A stretch of DNA of 54,566 nt from an uncultured Prevotella sp. (lineage in GTDB: Bacteria; Bacteroidota; Bacteroidia; Bacteroidales; Bacteroidaceae). Within the stretch, counting starts at the first letter, position 1. The number at the start of each line of letters is the position of its first letter. The stretch is taken from positions 1 to 54,566 of the forward strand of contig CALUKU010000022.1 in assembly GCA_944321295.1 (NCBI GenBank), written 5' to 3'. The notes under the pieces were generated by a model. That model did not search any database. It was not told where the DNA came from and saw only the letters and a list, made by a program, of their open reading frames with translations. Shown piece after piece: positions 24,100-35,400 of this stretch. A program made the position numbers and the translations under genes.

Positions 24100-25515
24100 A
24101 TGAAAATGAAACTGACACATATAAGATACGCGGCCGTCGCCCTTATGCTTGCGACTGCCGGCGGAGCAGCGGCGCAGGGGCTCAACTCGGCCTACTTCAC
24201 TGACGACTATAAGTTCCGCCACGACATGAACCCCGCCTTCGGCAACGAGCAGAACTACGTATCCGTGCCGGTGCTGGGCAACATCAACGTCAACCTGCAC
24301 GGCAACTTCGGATACCAGGACGTGGTGATGCACAACCCCATGTTCCCGGCCTCAAGCTCTAAGAAGATGACGACGTTCATGAACCCGTACATCTCAGCCG
24401 ACAAGGCCCTCGACGGCTTCAGCAAGGGCAACAACCGCATCATCGGCGACGTGGGCATAACCATCCTCTCGGGCGGCTTCAAGGCCTTCGGCGGTTATAA
24501 CACCATTGAGATCAGCTCGAAGACGTCGTTCGGCATGTCGCTGCCTTACGAGCTGTTCGAGTTTGCCAAGAACACGGGCAACAAGACTTACGACATGGGC
24601 GACGTCAACGCCCACGCCATGTCATACGCCGAGCTGGCCTTAGGCCACTCGCGCCAGATTAACGAGAAGCTGCGCGTGGGCGCCAAGCTGAAGTTCCTCT
24701 TCGGTCTTGGCCGCGCCGACCTCAAGCTGCAGAACCTCAAGGCCGACCTCGCCGGCGAGAACAAGTGGACCGTTTCGGGCCAGGCCGTGGCCGACGTTTC
24801 GATGAAGGGCTTCACTTACCTCTCTACTACCGACGAATATAACAATCCCGACAACGGCACTTACGATAAGATCGACGACGTTGACGTTGACGGCTTCGGC
24901 CTCGGCGGCTTCGGTATGGCCGTAGACCTCGGTGCCGTTTATCAGATTGACGACGATTGGCGCGTCAGCGCGTCGGTGCTCGACCTCGGCTTCATCAGCT
25001 GGAGCGAGAACGCCCAGGCCGTCAACCGCTCTGACGAGTTCGTCTTCGACGGCTTCCACGACATCTCGGTCAACGACGGCGTCGGCGTGCCTTTTGAGGA
25101 CCAGACCGACAACTACGGCGACCAGATAACCGACTTCATCAACCTGCGCGACAACGGCAACAAGGGCGGCCGCACCACCGGCATAGGCGCTACGCTCAAC
25201 TTCGGCGCCGAGTATAACCTGCCCGTTTACCGCAAGATTACCTTCGGCCTGCTCAGCAGCACCCGCATCAAGGGCGCCTACACATGGACCGAAGGCCGCC
25301 TCAGCGCCAACTGGACTCCGCTGAAGTGGCTCGACGGCGGCGTAAACTTCGCCGTAAACAGCTTCACGGCCAGCATGGGCTGGGTGCTCAACATCCATCC
25401 GAAGGGCTACAACTTCTTCATTGGCATGGACCATCTGCTCGGCAAGACGAGCAAGGAGTTCATCCCCCTCAGCTCTAACGCAAGCCTGAACCTCGGTATG
25501 AGCATTACGTGGTAA
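24100..25515 (+). CDS. Predicted outer-membrane barrel protein, DUF5723-like
   Basis: 471 residues. Signal peptide (AAVALMLATAGGAAAQ, cleavage near residue 26), then GLNSAYFTDDYKFRHDMNPAFG, which I associate with DUF5723-type Bacteroidetes proteins. The rest alternates polar and hydrophobic residues with many Gly/Tyr/Asn, the pattern of an outer-membrane beta barrel, and ends in a strand with a terminal aromatic (LNLGMSITW). It may transport a hydrophobic ligand or support surface assembly, but no substrate is known. It is probably translated from the same message as the upstream lipoprotein (14-base gap). A hairpin terminator follows. Confidence 0.75.
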   Translation: MKMKLTHIRYAAVALMLATAGGAAAQGLNSAYFTDDYKFRHDMNPAFGNEQNYVSVPVLGNINVNLHGNFGYQDVVMHNPMFPASSSKKMTTFMNPYISADKALDGFSKGNNRIIGDVGITILSGGFKAFGGYNTIEISSKTSFGMSLPYELFEFAKNTGNKTYDMGDVNAHAMSYAELALGHSRQINEKLRVGAKLKFLFGLGRADLKLQNLKADLAGENKWTVSGQAVADVSMKGFTYLSTTDEYNNPDNGTYDKIDDVDVDGFGLGGFGMAVDLGAVYQIDDDWRVSASVLDLGFISWSENAQAVNRSDEFVFDGFHDISVNDGVGVPFEDQTDNYGDQITDFINLRDNGNKGGRTTGIGATLNFGAEYNLPVYRKITFGLLSSTRIKGAYTWTEGRLSANWTPLKWLDGGVNFAVNSFTASMGWVLNIHPKGYNFFIGMDHLLGKTSKEFIPLSSNASLNLGMSITW

Positions 25516-25550
25516 TGCCCCGCCGCGCAAAATAATACATTTTTTACGAT

Positions 25551-25598
25551 AAACGACAACCGGAGGCCTGCCAAGCGGCGGCTTCCGGTTGTCGTTTT
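25551..25598 (+). terminator. Terminator after the lipoprotein/barrel operon
   Basis: aaacgacaaccggaggcc pairs with ggcttccggttgtcgtttt (25580-25598), with one mismatch-type position, followed by T-rich sequence. Confidence 0.75.
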
Positions 25599-25660
25599 GT
25601 TATTTGTCCGCTGGTTGACCCAAATTCCGTATTAACCGATAAGCAAATCGGCAGGTTTCC

Positions 25661-25741
25661 GAAAGGCGGCCTTTCGGCTTGTAATAGGCGGCCTTTTAAA
25701 GGCTAAAAGGTTACCTTTCGCACGCTGAAAGGTAACCTTTT
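25661..25741. repeat. 22-bp-phased dyad array, locus 2
   Basis: Four 15-bp dyads at 25661-25675, 25683-25697, 25705-25719 and 25727-25741 (gaaaggcggcctttc, aataggcggcctttt, aaaaggttacctttc, gaaaggtaacctttt). The centres are exactly 22 bases apart. It lies downstream of the barrel gene terminator and upstream of the C10 protease promoter. Confidence 0.88.
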
Positions 25742-25848
25742 GAAAATGTAAAGATTATTTGCCGTCATGCGTTTTTTGCCGTTTAATCGTAGCATGTGTT
25801 AATTTATTTGCGATAATTGTGGATTTATTAAAAATATTTTACTTAAAA

Positions 25849-25880
25849 TTTGGAACTTATATTTAGTTTTGCTATCTTTG
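25849..25880 (+). promoter_or_regulatory. Promoter of the C10 protease operon
   Basis: TTTG at 25849-25852, a 20-base spacer, then TATCTTTG at 25873-25880; this fits the Bacteroidetes -33/-7 consensus. The start codon is 45 bases downstream. Confidence 0.75.
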
Positions 25881-25924
25881 GACAAAATTATAATCTTGTT
25901 TATTAACCTTTAAAATCGACGCAT

Positions 25925-27130
25925 ATGAAAAAGTTTTATTTATTATTAGGGTTAGTGACATCTCTGTTTGTTTCGTGTTCGACAGATGTTGTTGATGAAG
26001 TTGTAGATAGCTCAAACAATTCTTATGTTGTCAATGATGCAGGTCATAAGATTACTGAGAGTGAAGCTTTGGACATTGCAAACCGTTTCTTGAAGTCTAC
26101 ACGTTCAAGTTCTGATTTTAATGTAAGTTATGTATTGGATAAAGGAAAAACTCTAACGAGGGCTGTTGGTGTTTCAGATACGTTAGCTTATATTTTGAAT
26201 AGAGCTGACGATAATGGTTTTATTGTTATTGCAACTGACGATAGGGTGAATCCTGTATTGGCTTTCTCTGAAGAGGGTAAGTTTGAGTATGAGGAAAGTT
26301 ACGATGACATCGTGTATGCAAATTTTGTCAGCAAGATTGATGACTATATGGCAACAATTGACGAAAATGATACCGCTGTCGCCGTTCAATATGATATTTT
26401 AGAAAGTTGTGTTAGTGAATTACCAAGAGCTGCAACTTCTTGGAGCCAGTTTTCGCCATATGATAAGTATGTAATAGAGGAACATCCTAATTGTCCCGTT
26501 GGTTGTGTTGCCGTTGCTTGTGGGCAAGTAATGCTTTATGGAAAAAGCAGTTTGGAATATCATGGTGAGGTTTATAATTTCTCTTCTATTAGAAACGCTC
26601 TTGAAAAACAAGAAAAAGAGCTTGAGGGGAATGTTTATTCGACAAGAATTGTAGGACCTCCCGCTGAAATAAGTTATGATGAAGCTATTGATAAGGTTGC
26701 TAAAATGTTGTATTGGATAGGTAAAGATGTTCATATGTCTTATAGTCCAGCAAAAAGTGGCACAGATAGTAAATATGCTTATGAATTGGTCAAAAGTTTA
26801 GGTTACAAATTATCTACAGATGGGCTTACTAATTTTGTAGATACAACTGTGATGAGGCATATTGTAAATGGGGATATAGTTTATATAAAAGGAACAGACA
26901 TTAATGCAGGGGCTGGACATGCTTGGATTATTGATGGTGGATATTTCTGTTGGGCAAATGAAGAGAAAGGTGTGATGAATACTCCGTATCTTCATTGTGA
27001 ATGGGGATGGAATGGAGAACATAATGGATATTATCTCGGAAGAGTTATATCTGTAACAGATCGGTATTTGTTTTCTGTAAATGGTTATAGATTTACACAG
27101 CTTGAATATTTTGCAGTAGGTAAGAATTAA
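25925..27130 (+). CDS. Streptopain-family (C10) cysteine protease lipoprotein with Spi-like prodomain
   Basis: 401 residues. Signal peptide with a lipobox-like SLFVSC (Cys18). Residues ~40-165 form a Spi-type inhibitory prodomain (ESEALDIANRFL, AYILNRADDNGFIVIATDDRVNPVLAFSEEG). The catalytic domain from ~170 shows Cys194 in CPVGCVAVACGQVM, His332 in GAGHAWIIDGGYF and the Trp loop CEWGWNGEHNGYYLG, as in SpeB and interpain A. Such proteases are secreted and cleaved for activation. The gene is strikingly AT-rich compared with its neighbours, including its own operon partner, which suggests recent acquisition. The next gene starts 12 bases after the stop, so the two are probably co-transcribed. 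Confidence 0.93.
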   Translation: MKKFYLLLGLVTSLFVSCSTDVVDEVVDSSNNSYVVNDAGHKITESEALDIANRFLKSTRSSSDFNVSYVLDKGKTLTRAVGVSDTLAYILNRADDNGFIVIATDDRVNPVLAFSEEGKFEYEESYDDIVYANFVSKIDDYMATIDENDTAVAVQYDILESCVSELPRAATSWSQFSPYDKYVIEEHPNCPVGCVAVACGQVMLYGKSSLEYHGEVYNFSSIRNALEKQEKELEGNVYSTRIVGPPAEISYDEAIDKVAKMLYWIGKDVHMSYSPAKSGTDSKYAYELVKSLGYKLSTDGLTNFVDTTVMRHIVNGDIVYIKGTDINAGAGHAWIIDGGYFCWANEEKGVMNTPYLHCEWGWNGEHNGYYLGRVISVTDRYLFSVNGYRFTQLEYFAVGKN

Positions 27131-27142
27131 AAATGTGAGAGT

Positions 27143-28267
27143 ATGAGAAAAGGATGGTATTTATTGGTTTGTCTGTTTGTTACGCTTTGCGCATGTACGA
27201 ATGACGCGGACGATATGTATGGAATGGACGGGAACGTGCGTAGCGGCGAAGTGGAGGAACGGATAGAGCTGTCGGCCACGGAAGTTGCGCTTGACTATTT
27301 TGGCAGAACGGTGGTTGTAGACGCTGAAGGCACAGGATGGTGGATAAGCGGCATTGAGCTTGACGGCAAGATGGCTTACGAGCCTACGCAGGACGAGCTT
27401 GACAAGCTGGCTGAAACCGGAAGTCTTAAGCTGACATGCGACTGGCTCACGATAATGTGCAGGGACAATAAGATAATGATAAGCGCTATGGAAAACGGCT
27501 GCGAGGAGAGGACTTTCAAGATACACCTTCAGTCGGGCGACAATGCCGGCGCCATAACCGGACATCAGTCGGCAGCTCCGTTGGAGGGTCCGTGGCCTAA
27601 TCCGTTACGCTTGTCGATCAAGGATGTTACGCTTGACGAGTATGGCAGAATGGTGTATGTAGACACCGAAAGCAAAGGGTGGTGGATATACGGCATTGAG
27701 GTTGACGGCAAGATGGTTTGCCAACCTACTTCAACCGAAATGAAGAGGCTTGCTGAAACCGGAAGTTTCAATGTGACATGTGACTGGCTCACGGTGATGT
27801 GCAGGGACAATAGGATAATGATAAGCGCCAAGAAAAATAATAACGATGAAAGAAAATTCAAGATATACCTTCAGGACTGCAACTATTCTGACGCCGTAAC
27901 CGGAAGTCAGGATGCGGTTTCACCGACAGGTCCGTGGCCAGACAAAATACACCTGTCAGCTAAGTACGTGACGCTTGACGCAGATGGCAGTGCGGTGTAT
28001 GTAGACGCCGAATGTAAAGGATGGTATATATACGGCATTGAGGTTGACGGCAAGGTGGTTTGCCAGCCTACTTCAATCGAGATGAAGAAGCTTGCTGAAA
28101 CCGGAGAGTTCAATGTGACATGTGATTGGCTCACGGTGGTGTGCAAGGACAATAGGATAATGATGAGCGCCGATCAAAACCGTGACGAGGAGAGGACTTT
28201 CAAGATACTCCTTCAGCAAGGCGACAATACTTCCGCCATAACAGGACGCCAGGAGGCAGCCTTTTAA
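27143..28267 (+). CDS. Lipoprotein of three tandem ~114-residue BACON-like repeats, partner of the C10 protease
   Basis: 374 residues. Lipoprotein signal (LFVTLCAC, Cys18), then three homologous repeats at about 41-154, 155-268 and 269-374. Each runs LSxxxVTLDxxG, VYVDxxxKGWWIYGIEVDGK, a helix with LAETG, TCDWLTVMCRDNRIMISA, ERxFKIxLQ and AITGxQ, joined by GPWP linkers. The CDWLTV...NRIMISA...ER part resembles BACON-type beta domains. Each repeat has two conserved Cys in the CDWLTVxC motif. In Bacteroides fragilis, C10 proteases can have small inhibitor genes co-transcribed beside them; this position suggests an inhibitor, anchor or substrate-presenting role, which is inference. Confidence 0.8.
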   Translation: MRKGWYLLVCLFVTLCACTNDADDMYGMDGNVRSGEVEERIELSATEVALDYFGRTVVVDAEGTGWWISGIELDGKMAYEPTQDELDKLAETGSLKLTCDWLTIMCRDNKIMISAMENGCEERTFKIHLQSGDNAGAITGHQSAAPLEGPWPNPLRLSIKDVTLDEYGRMVYVDTESKGWWIYGIEVDGKMVCQPTSTEMKRLAETGSFNVTCDWLTVMCRDNRIMISAKKNNNDERKFKIYLQDCNYSDAVTGSQDAVSPTGPWPDKIHLSAKYVTLDADGSAVYVDAECKGWYIYGIEVDGKVVCQPTSIEMKKLAETGEFNVTCDWLTVVCKDNRIMMSADQNRDEERTFKILLQQGDNTSAITGRQEAAF

Positions 28268-28339
28268 GTAGGCTGTTGGGCGAGTAGGTCTTCCCGTCGA
28301 CCCATATTTCAGGCGTATCGCATTGTGATATTTGTTAAT

Positions 28340-28436
28340 ACGTGAGTTCGGTATAATGAAAGCGCCCTCTTCCAAGTGAGCCTCACTTGGAAGAGGGCGC
28401 TTTCATTACGTATCTTAAATTATACCGAATTCACGT
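28340..28436. repeat. MITE-like element B with 26-bp perfect stem
   Basis: A 97-bp element with 17-bp ends acgtgagttcggtataa (28340-28356) and ttataccgaattcacgt (28420-28436), one mismatch apart as inverted repeats. Inside, 28355-28380 pairs perfectly with 28382-28407, leaving one unpaired base, so it can extrude a cruciform or act as a terminator for the upstream operon. A related larger element is at 37267-37503. Confidence 0.85.
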
Positions 28437-28473
28437 TAAACTTATATCAACCTTACATTATTTTAAGTGTGCC

Positions 28474-28590
28474 TTAAAACCTCACAACCGTAAAACATCA
28501 TAACCTTAAAACCTCAAAACCTCAAAAAAAAACTATTGTCCGTTAACTCCGGCGAGTGAAACGAGCCTAACTCCTGTTAACTCCCGATAA
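28474..28590. repeat. Short tandem repeats upstream of ruvA
   Basis: Runs of aaaacctca-like units (28474-28530), then gttaactcc/gataactcc-like units (about 28540-28590) with periods of 9-11 bases. They lie between the C10 operon and ruvA and have no coding features. Confidence 0.6.
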
Positions 28591-28603
28591 CTCCTTTTTT
28601 ACA

Positions 28604-28641
28604 TAAGACAACACTGCTCCCGGGGCGTTGCGTGTTGTCTT
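28604..28641. terminator. Terminator-like hairpin upstream of ruvA
   Basis: aagacaacac and gtgttgtctt form a perfect 10-bp stem around a 17-base loop, flanked by T-rich sequence on both sides. Confidence 0.55.
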
Positions 28642-28722
28642 TTGGGTTAAAATGCGCCTTGTGCGCAATAAAAGCGGCCGCGGCTCGTTTTAGATAATGT
28701 GTAATTGTAATTTTTCCTACTG

Positions 28723-29328
28723 ATGATTGAATATATAAGGGGCGAACTGGTCGACCTCACTCCGGCTTACGCCGTGGTTGAAGCGGCCGGCGTAGGCTAC
28801 GGACTCAACATAACCCTCAACACATATACAGCCATACAGGGCAAGAAGGACGTGCGCCTGCATGTCTTCGAGAGCATACGCGAAGACGCCTACACGCTGT
28901 ACGGTTTTGCGTCGAAGGAGGAGCGCGAGATGTTCCTGCTGCTCATCACGGTGTCGGGCGTAGGCGCCAACACGGCGCGTATGATACTCTCCGAGATGAC
29001 GCCGGCGGAGCTTTGCGGCGTGATTTCGCAGGGAAACGAGAAAATCCTGAAGACCGTAAAGGGCATTGGCCTGCGCACGGCGCAGCGCATAATAGTAGAC
29101 CTGAAGGATAAGATTGCCGCGCTCGGCATGGCCGAGGAGCTGCCCGCGCAGACGGGACAGGCCGCCGTGCAGGTGGATAAGGAGGTTAAGGACGAGGCCG
29201 TGGGCGCGCTTACCATGCTCGGTTTCGCCCCGGCGCCGTCGGCCAAGGTCGTCATAGCCATATTGAAGGAGCAGCCGGGCCTGCCCGTAGAGCAGGTGGT
29301 GAAGCTCGCGCTGAAGCAGATAAAGTGA
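28723..29328 (+). CDS. ruvA: Holliday junction branch migration protein RuvA
   Basis: 201 residues, the usual length. N-terminal OB fold ([20 protein letters not shown]), [43 protein letters not shown] with the first helix-hairpin-helix, a second one in [24 protein letters not shown], then the flexible linker and the C-terminal RuvB-contacting domain ([21 protein letters not shown]). RuvA tetramers hold the Holliday junction for the RuvB motor. It lies 121 bases upstream of sprA; ruvA-sprA adjacency is, to my knowledge, common in Bacteroidetes and has no known functional reason. Confidence 0.97.
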   Translation: MIEYIRGELVDLTPAYAVVEAAGVGYGLNITLNTYTAIQGKKDVRLHVFESIREDAYTLYGFASKEEREMFLLLITVSGVGANTARMILSEMTPAELCGVISQGNEKILKTVKGIGLRTAQRIIVDLKDKIAALGMAEELPAQTGQAAVQVDKEVKDEAVGALTMLGFAPAPSAKVVIAILKEQPGLPVEQVVKLALKQIK

Positions 29329-29449
29329 TAAACTGAAGAATGAATAATGAATAATGGAGTGGTGATGGCTATTGTGGCGTTTAGTTTAAGTGACGTCCGT
29401 CCCGTTGTTCGCTTTTCGTAATCACATATTTATATAATAATTCTCGCCA

Positions 29450-32400
29450 ATGAGGAAGATAATTTACGGACTTTTGATGATGTTGCTTGCCGTCAGCGCG
29501 GCGAGCTACGCCCTGTCCGTGCCTTATCTCCAGAGCGAGGTGACCGGCCGCCATGCGGCTCAGGACAGCATAAAGGCGCAGCCCGACGTGGTGGTGGAGG
29601 ACGACACCATACCCGACTCGCTGCTGCATCCGCGCTGGAAGATACAGCGCACCACGCCCGTTACGCATGACGACCTTGACACCTATCCCGCCGACCTGTC
29701 GTTCCCGGAGAACATCAAGCAGGAGGTGGTCTACAACGACACGCTCAACCGTTACTACATAGGCTCGAAGATGGGCGACAGCTACCTCTCGACGCCTATC
29801 GTGATGACTCCCGAGGAATACCGCAAGTGGAGCGAGCGCAAGGAGTTTGACCGCTTTTTCCGCCAGAAGAACGACACGCTCATAAAGGAAGGCGGCAAGG
29901 ATAAGTTCTCGTTTACCGACATGCACTTCGACCTCGGACCCGCCGAGAAGATATTCGGTCCCGGCGGCGTGCGCATAAGGACGCAGGGAACGGCCGAGCT
30001 GCGCTTCGGCGCCACGCTGAAGAACATCGACAACCCGTCGCTGCCGATACGCAACCGCAAGACAACGACGATGGACTTCGACGAGAAAATAAACCTCAGC
30101 GTGAACGGCCGCGTGGGCGACAAGGTGAACATGAACCTCAACTACAACACCGACGCTACGTTCGACTTCGACTCGCAGAACCTCAAGCTGAAGTATGAGG
30201 GCAAGGAAGACGAGATTATAAAGCTCGTAGAGGGCGGCAACGTGTCGTTCCCCAGCAACTCGTCGCTCGTCACGGGCGCTACGTCGCTCTTCGGTATCCG
30301 CACCGACCTGCAGTTCGGCAAGCTGTCGCTGCAGACCGTCGTGTCGCAGAAGAAGTCGTCGACGAAGAACGTTTCGTCGAAGGGCGGCAAGCAGCTCACC
30401 CCGTTCGAGTTTGACGTCACCGACTATGAGGAGAACCGCCACTTCTTCCTCTCGAAGTATTTTAAGGACAAGTATAACGACGCAATGTCGCGCCTGCCCA
30501 ACCTTATGACCGGCGTCACCATCAACCGCGTTGAGATTTGGGTGACCAACAAGACCGGAACCACCACCAACTCGCGCGACATAGTCGCCTTCACCGACCT
30601 CGGTGAGAACACCTCCGTCAGCAACCCCATGTGGGCAGTGACGGGCCAGGCCGTGCCCGGCAACAACGCCAACACCGAATATTCTACGATAGTCAACAGT
30701 TATGCCGACGCGCGCGACATCAACCTCACCAGCTCGGTGCTCGACGCAATACCTGGCTTCGACGGCGGAACCGACTATGAGAAGCTTGAAAGCGCACGCC
30801 TGCTGTCAAGCTCGGAGTACACGCTCAACTCGGCCTTGGGCTACGTGTCGCTCAAGTCTACGCTGCAGACCGACCAGGTGCTGGCCGTGGCCTACGAGTA
30901 CACTTACGGCGGCATGACCTATCAGGTTGGAGAGTTCGCCTCAGACATACAGGACGTCAACCAGGCGTTGTTCGTAAAGTCGCTTAAGAACACCAGCAAC
31001 AACCCCAGCCAAGGCAACTGGGACTTGATGATGAAGAACGTGTATTACCTGGCCTCGTCGATAGAGAAAGACAAGTTCCGTCTTAACGTCAAGTACCAGA
31101 GCGACACCACCGGCGTTTACCTTTCTTATATACCCGAGCAGCAGGTGAAGGAGCAGCCTATCATCAAGCTGATAGGCGCCGACCGCCTTGATAATAACAA
31201 CAAGGCCAACAGCAACGGCTACTTCGACTATGTAGAGGGATACACCGTCAGCAACGGCCGTGTGTTCTTCCCGAAGGCCGAGCCTTTCGGAGCCGACATG
31301 TATGAGGCTCTTACGAGCAAGGGCGTACCTGCCGAGATAGCCGAAAAATACAGTTACACTGAACTTTACGACTCTACAAAGACAACCGCCAAGCAGATAA
31401 CCGAGAAGAACAAATACCAGATTAGCGGACAGTTCCGAGGCACGCTGGCCAATGTCATCTCGCTCGGAGCTTACAACGTGCCGCAAGGTTCGGTCGTTGT
31501 TACGGCAGGAGGCGTCACCCTTACCGAAGGCTCCGACTATACCGTAGACTATTCAGCGGGCGAGGTCACCATCCTCAACCAAAGCATTATCGACGCCGGA
31601 ACGACCGTGAACGTTTCGCTTGAGAGCAACACCGACTATGCCCAGGAGCGTAAGACGTTCCTCGGTTTGAACTGGCAGTATGACTTCTCGAAGAACTTCC
31701 AGATAAGCGGTACGCTGCAACACCTATCCGAACAGGCGCTGACGACAAAGGTGACGATGGGCTCGGAGCCGCTCAACAACACCCTTTGGGGCTTGAACAT
31801 CAACTGGAAGCACGAGAGCCAATGGCTCACCAACATGCTCGACAAACTGCCTTTCCTGCACTGTACGCAGCCTTCGCAGATTTCGTTCTCGGGAGAGTTC
31901 GCACAGCTTATTGCCGGTCAGGCGAGCGGCGTGCAGGACAACGCGTCGTATATTGACGACTTCGAGAACACCAAGAACGCCATCGACGTGTCCACGCCGA
32001 CGTCGTGGGTGCTCTCGAGCGTGCCCTCGATGTTCCCCGAACAGAGCGACAAGACGACATTGAGGAGCGGCTACAACCGTGCGCTGATGGCATGGTACAC
32101 CATCGACCCGCTGTTCACCCGCCGCAGTTCGTCGCTCACGCCGTCGCACATCAAGAGCGACCTCGACCAGCTCAGCAACTATTACGTGCGCGAGGTGTAC
32201 ACAAGGGAGCTGTTCCCCAACCGCAACGACAATACGTACAGCGGCGCCACGTCAACACTCTCAATACTCAACCTGGCCTATTATCCGGAGGAACGCGGCC
32301 CGTATAACTTCAACCCGAACCTCAACTACGACGGAATCCTGCAGAATCCCGAGCAGCATTGGGGCGGAATGATGAGGAAGCTGGACACCAGCGACTTTGA

Positions 32401-35400
32401 AACGGCCAACATCGAGTATATCGAATTCTGGTTGCTCGACCCCTTCATTTATTCTAACGAGCAGCCTGACGCCAACCAGTACGGCGGCGACCTGTACATC
32501 AACCTTGGCGAAGTGAGCGAAGACATCCTGCGCGACGGCCGCAAGTTCTATGAGAGCGGCATGTCGGTTGACGGCACGGAGAACTACACCACCACGCAGT
32601 GGGGTAAGATACCGACGCAGGCAACCACGACTTACGCCTTTGCCACAACAAATGGTTCGCGCGAATTGCAGGACGTAGGCTACAATGGTCTGACCGACGC
32701 GGAGGAGCGTGAGTTCGGCCCTTACCAAGAGTTCCTTACCGCCATACAGGGCAAGGTGTCGCCGGCGCAGCTCGACTCGATAATGAACGACCCTGCAAAT
32801 GACAACTACCACTATTTCCGCGGCTCTGACTTCGACCGCATAGAGGCGTCAATCCTGCGCCGTTACAAGCGCATCAACAATCCGCAGGGCAACTCTCCCG
32901 ACAGCGACGACCGCACCGAGAGTTACGACACGTCATACAAGACGACGCCCGACGTGGAGGATATTAACCAAGACTACACCCTCAACGAATACGAGCGTTA
33001 TTTCCAATACCGCATAAGCATGCGCCCTGAAGACTTTGTCGTTGGGCAGAATTACATCGTCGACAAGCGCGAAACTTCTCCGACGCTGCGCAACGGTGAT
33101 GAGGGCCATGCCACGTGGTACCAGTTCCGCATACCGCTTGAGGACTTCGAGGAGAACGTAGGCTCGATAAGCGACTTCACGTCGATACGCTTCATGCGAA
33201 TGTTCCTTACCAACTTCAAGAAGCCCATCGTGCTCCGCTTTGCCACGCTGGACCTCGTGCGCGGCGAATGGCGCATGTACGAGCAGGCGCTCAGCAACAC
33301 TTCAGGCGAAAGCGGCACAATGTCGGTAAGCGCGGTGAACATCGAGGAGAACAACGACAAGAGCCCCGTTAACTACATCCTGCCGCCGGGCATAACCCGC
33401 GAGCAAGACCCCACCCAGCCGCAGCTGGCCGAGGAGAACGAGCAGGCGTTGAGCTTCACCGTCAGCAACTTCTCTACGGGCGAGGCCAAGGCCGTGTATA
33501 AGAACACTACGCTCGACCTGCGCCAGTACAAACGCCTGCAGATGTTCGTGCACGCCAACGCCTTCGAGCAGAACACGACTAACCTTGCTGACAACCAGCT
33601 GGCCGTGTTCATCCGCCTCGGAAGCGACTACCGCAATAACTATTACGAGTATGAAATACCCCTTTCGCTGACGCCGCCGGGACAATACGGCCGCTATTCG
33701 GTGGAGGAGGCGAGGACAGTGTGGCCCGAAGAGAACATGCTCGACATCCCGCTGAACGTCTTTACCCAACTGAAGAAGGCCCGCAACATAGCCAAGTCGC
33801 AAGGCCTCGCATCGTATTCGGCCGTTTACAGCAGCTACGACGCCGACAAGCCGAACAACAAGATAAGCATTGTGGGCAACCCTACGCTGGGCGAGGTGAA
33901 GACGATGATGATAGGCGTGCGCAACCTTTCGGGCGAAATCAAGTCGGGCGAGGTGTGGGTCAACGAGTTGAGGCTTAAGGAGTATGACAGCAGCGGAGGC
34001 TGGGCTGCCCAGGGCACGCTGAACGTCCGCCTGTCAGACATCGGCACGCTGAACGCCACGGGTAAGATTGTCACCGACGGTTTCGGCGGCATTGAGGACG
34101 GTGTGGCCGAGCGTTCGCAGGACGACTATAAGACTTACAGCTTCACGGCGAACGTCGAGCTTGGCAAGTTCTTCCCCGACAAGGCAAAGGTTACGGCGCC
34201 CCTGTATTACTCGGTGACGAAGGAGGAAACCCGCCCGAAATACAATCCGCTCGACACCGACATGCTGCTTGACGACGCGCTCGAGTCTACCACCGACAGC
34301 CATGAGCGCGACTCGATAGAAAGCATTGCCGTGACGAAGACGACAAACACCAACTTCTCGCTGTCGAACGTGCGCTTCGGCATACAGACCAAGCGTCATC
34401 CCATGCCGTACGACCCCGCCAACTTCTCGTTCAGTTACAGCCACAGCCACAGCCATTCGAGCGGCGAAACCACCGTCTACGAGAAGGAAGACAACTGGCG
34501 CGGCTCGCTTAACTACAGCTATACGCCGGTGTACAAGCCTCTCGAACCGTTCAAGAAGCTGATTAAGAGCAAGAGCAAATGGTTCACCATACTTAAGAGT
34601 TTCGGCCTTAACTGGCTGCCGCAGAACATCACGTTCAACACCGAGATGACCCGCAACTACTACGAGCTGCAGGAACGCGACATGGAGAGCACCGAGGGCA
34701 ACCAGCTCCCTCTGACGTTCAGCGAGCAGTTCCTGTGGGACAGGTCGTTCTCGTTGCGCTGGGACTTGACCAAGAACCTGCACATGAACTTCAGCAGCGC
34801 AACCAACGCCGAGATAGAAGAGCCGTACACGCCGGTTAACAAAGACCTCTATCCTGACCAGTATTCGGCCTGGAAAGACTCCGTGTGGACGAGCATAAAG
34901 GACTTCGGCCGTCCGCTTGACTATAACCAGACGTTCACGGCCTCTTACCAGCTGCCGCTGAACCTTATTCCGATATTCGACTGGGTTTCGGCCGACGGCA
35001 ACTATAACGCCACTTACAACTGGACGCGCGGAACCGACCTTGAGGACGGAACGTCGCTCGGCAACGCCATCACGGTGAACCGCTCGTACAACGTAAACGG
35101 GACGTTCAACCTGGAGCGCCTCTACAACCATGTGCCCTTCCTGAAGAAAGCGAACGACCGTTTCAATAAGACATCACGCTCTACGCGTTCGGCCAACGCC
35201 CGCAACACAGCCCGGCGCAAGCTTGCCAAGGCCAAAGGCACCGAGAAAGACGACAAGCAGAACGCCAAGGAGCAGAAGGAACTGCCAAAGAACAAGCGCA
35301 GCTTCGAGAAGGAGATAGTGCTCTTGCCCGACACGACCGTCACCGTGGCGCACGGCAAGAAAAGCAAGCGCATCATGGTTAGCGCCAAGACTAAGGACGG

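Noticed and set aside
29381-30442. 353-codon minus-strand frame at the start of sprA
   Set aside because: A shadow frame opposite the GC-biased sprA coding sequence; composition is extreme (Val/Leu/Arg/His) with no family features.
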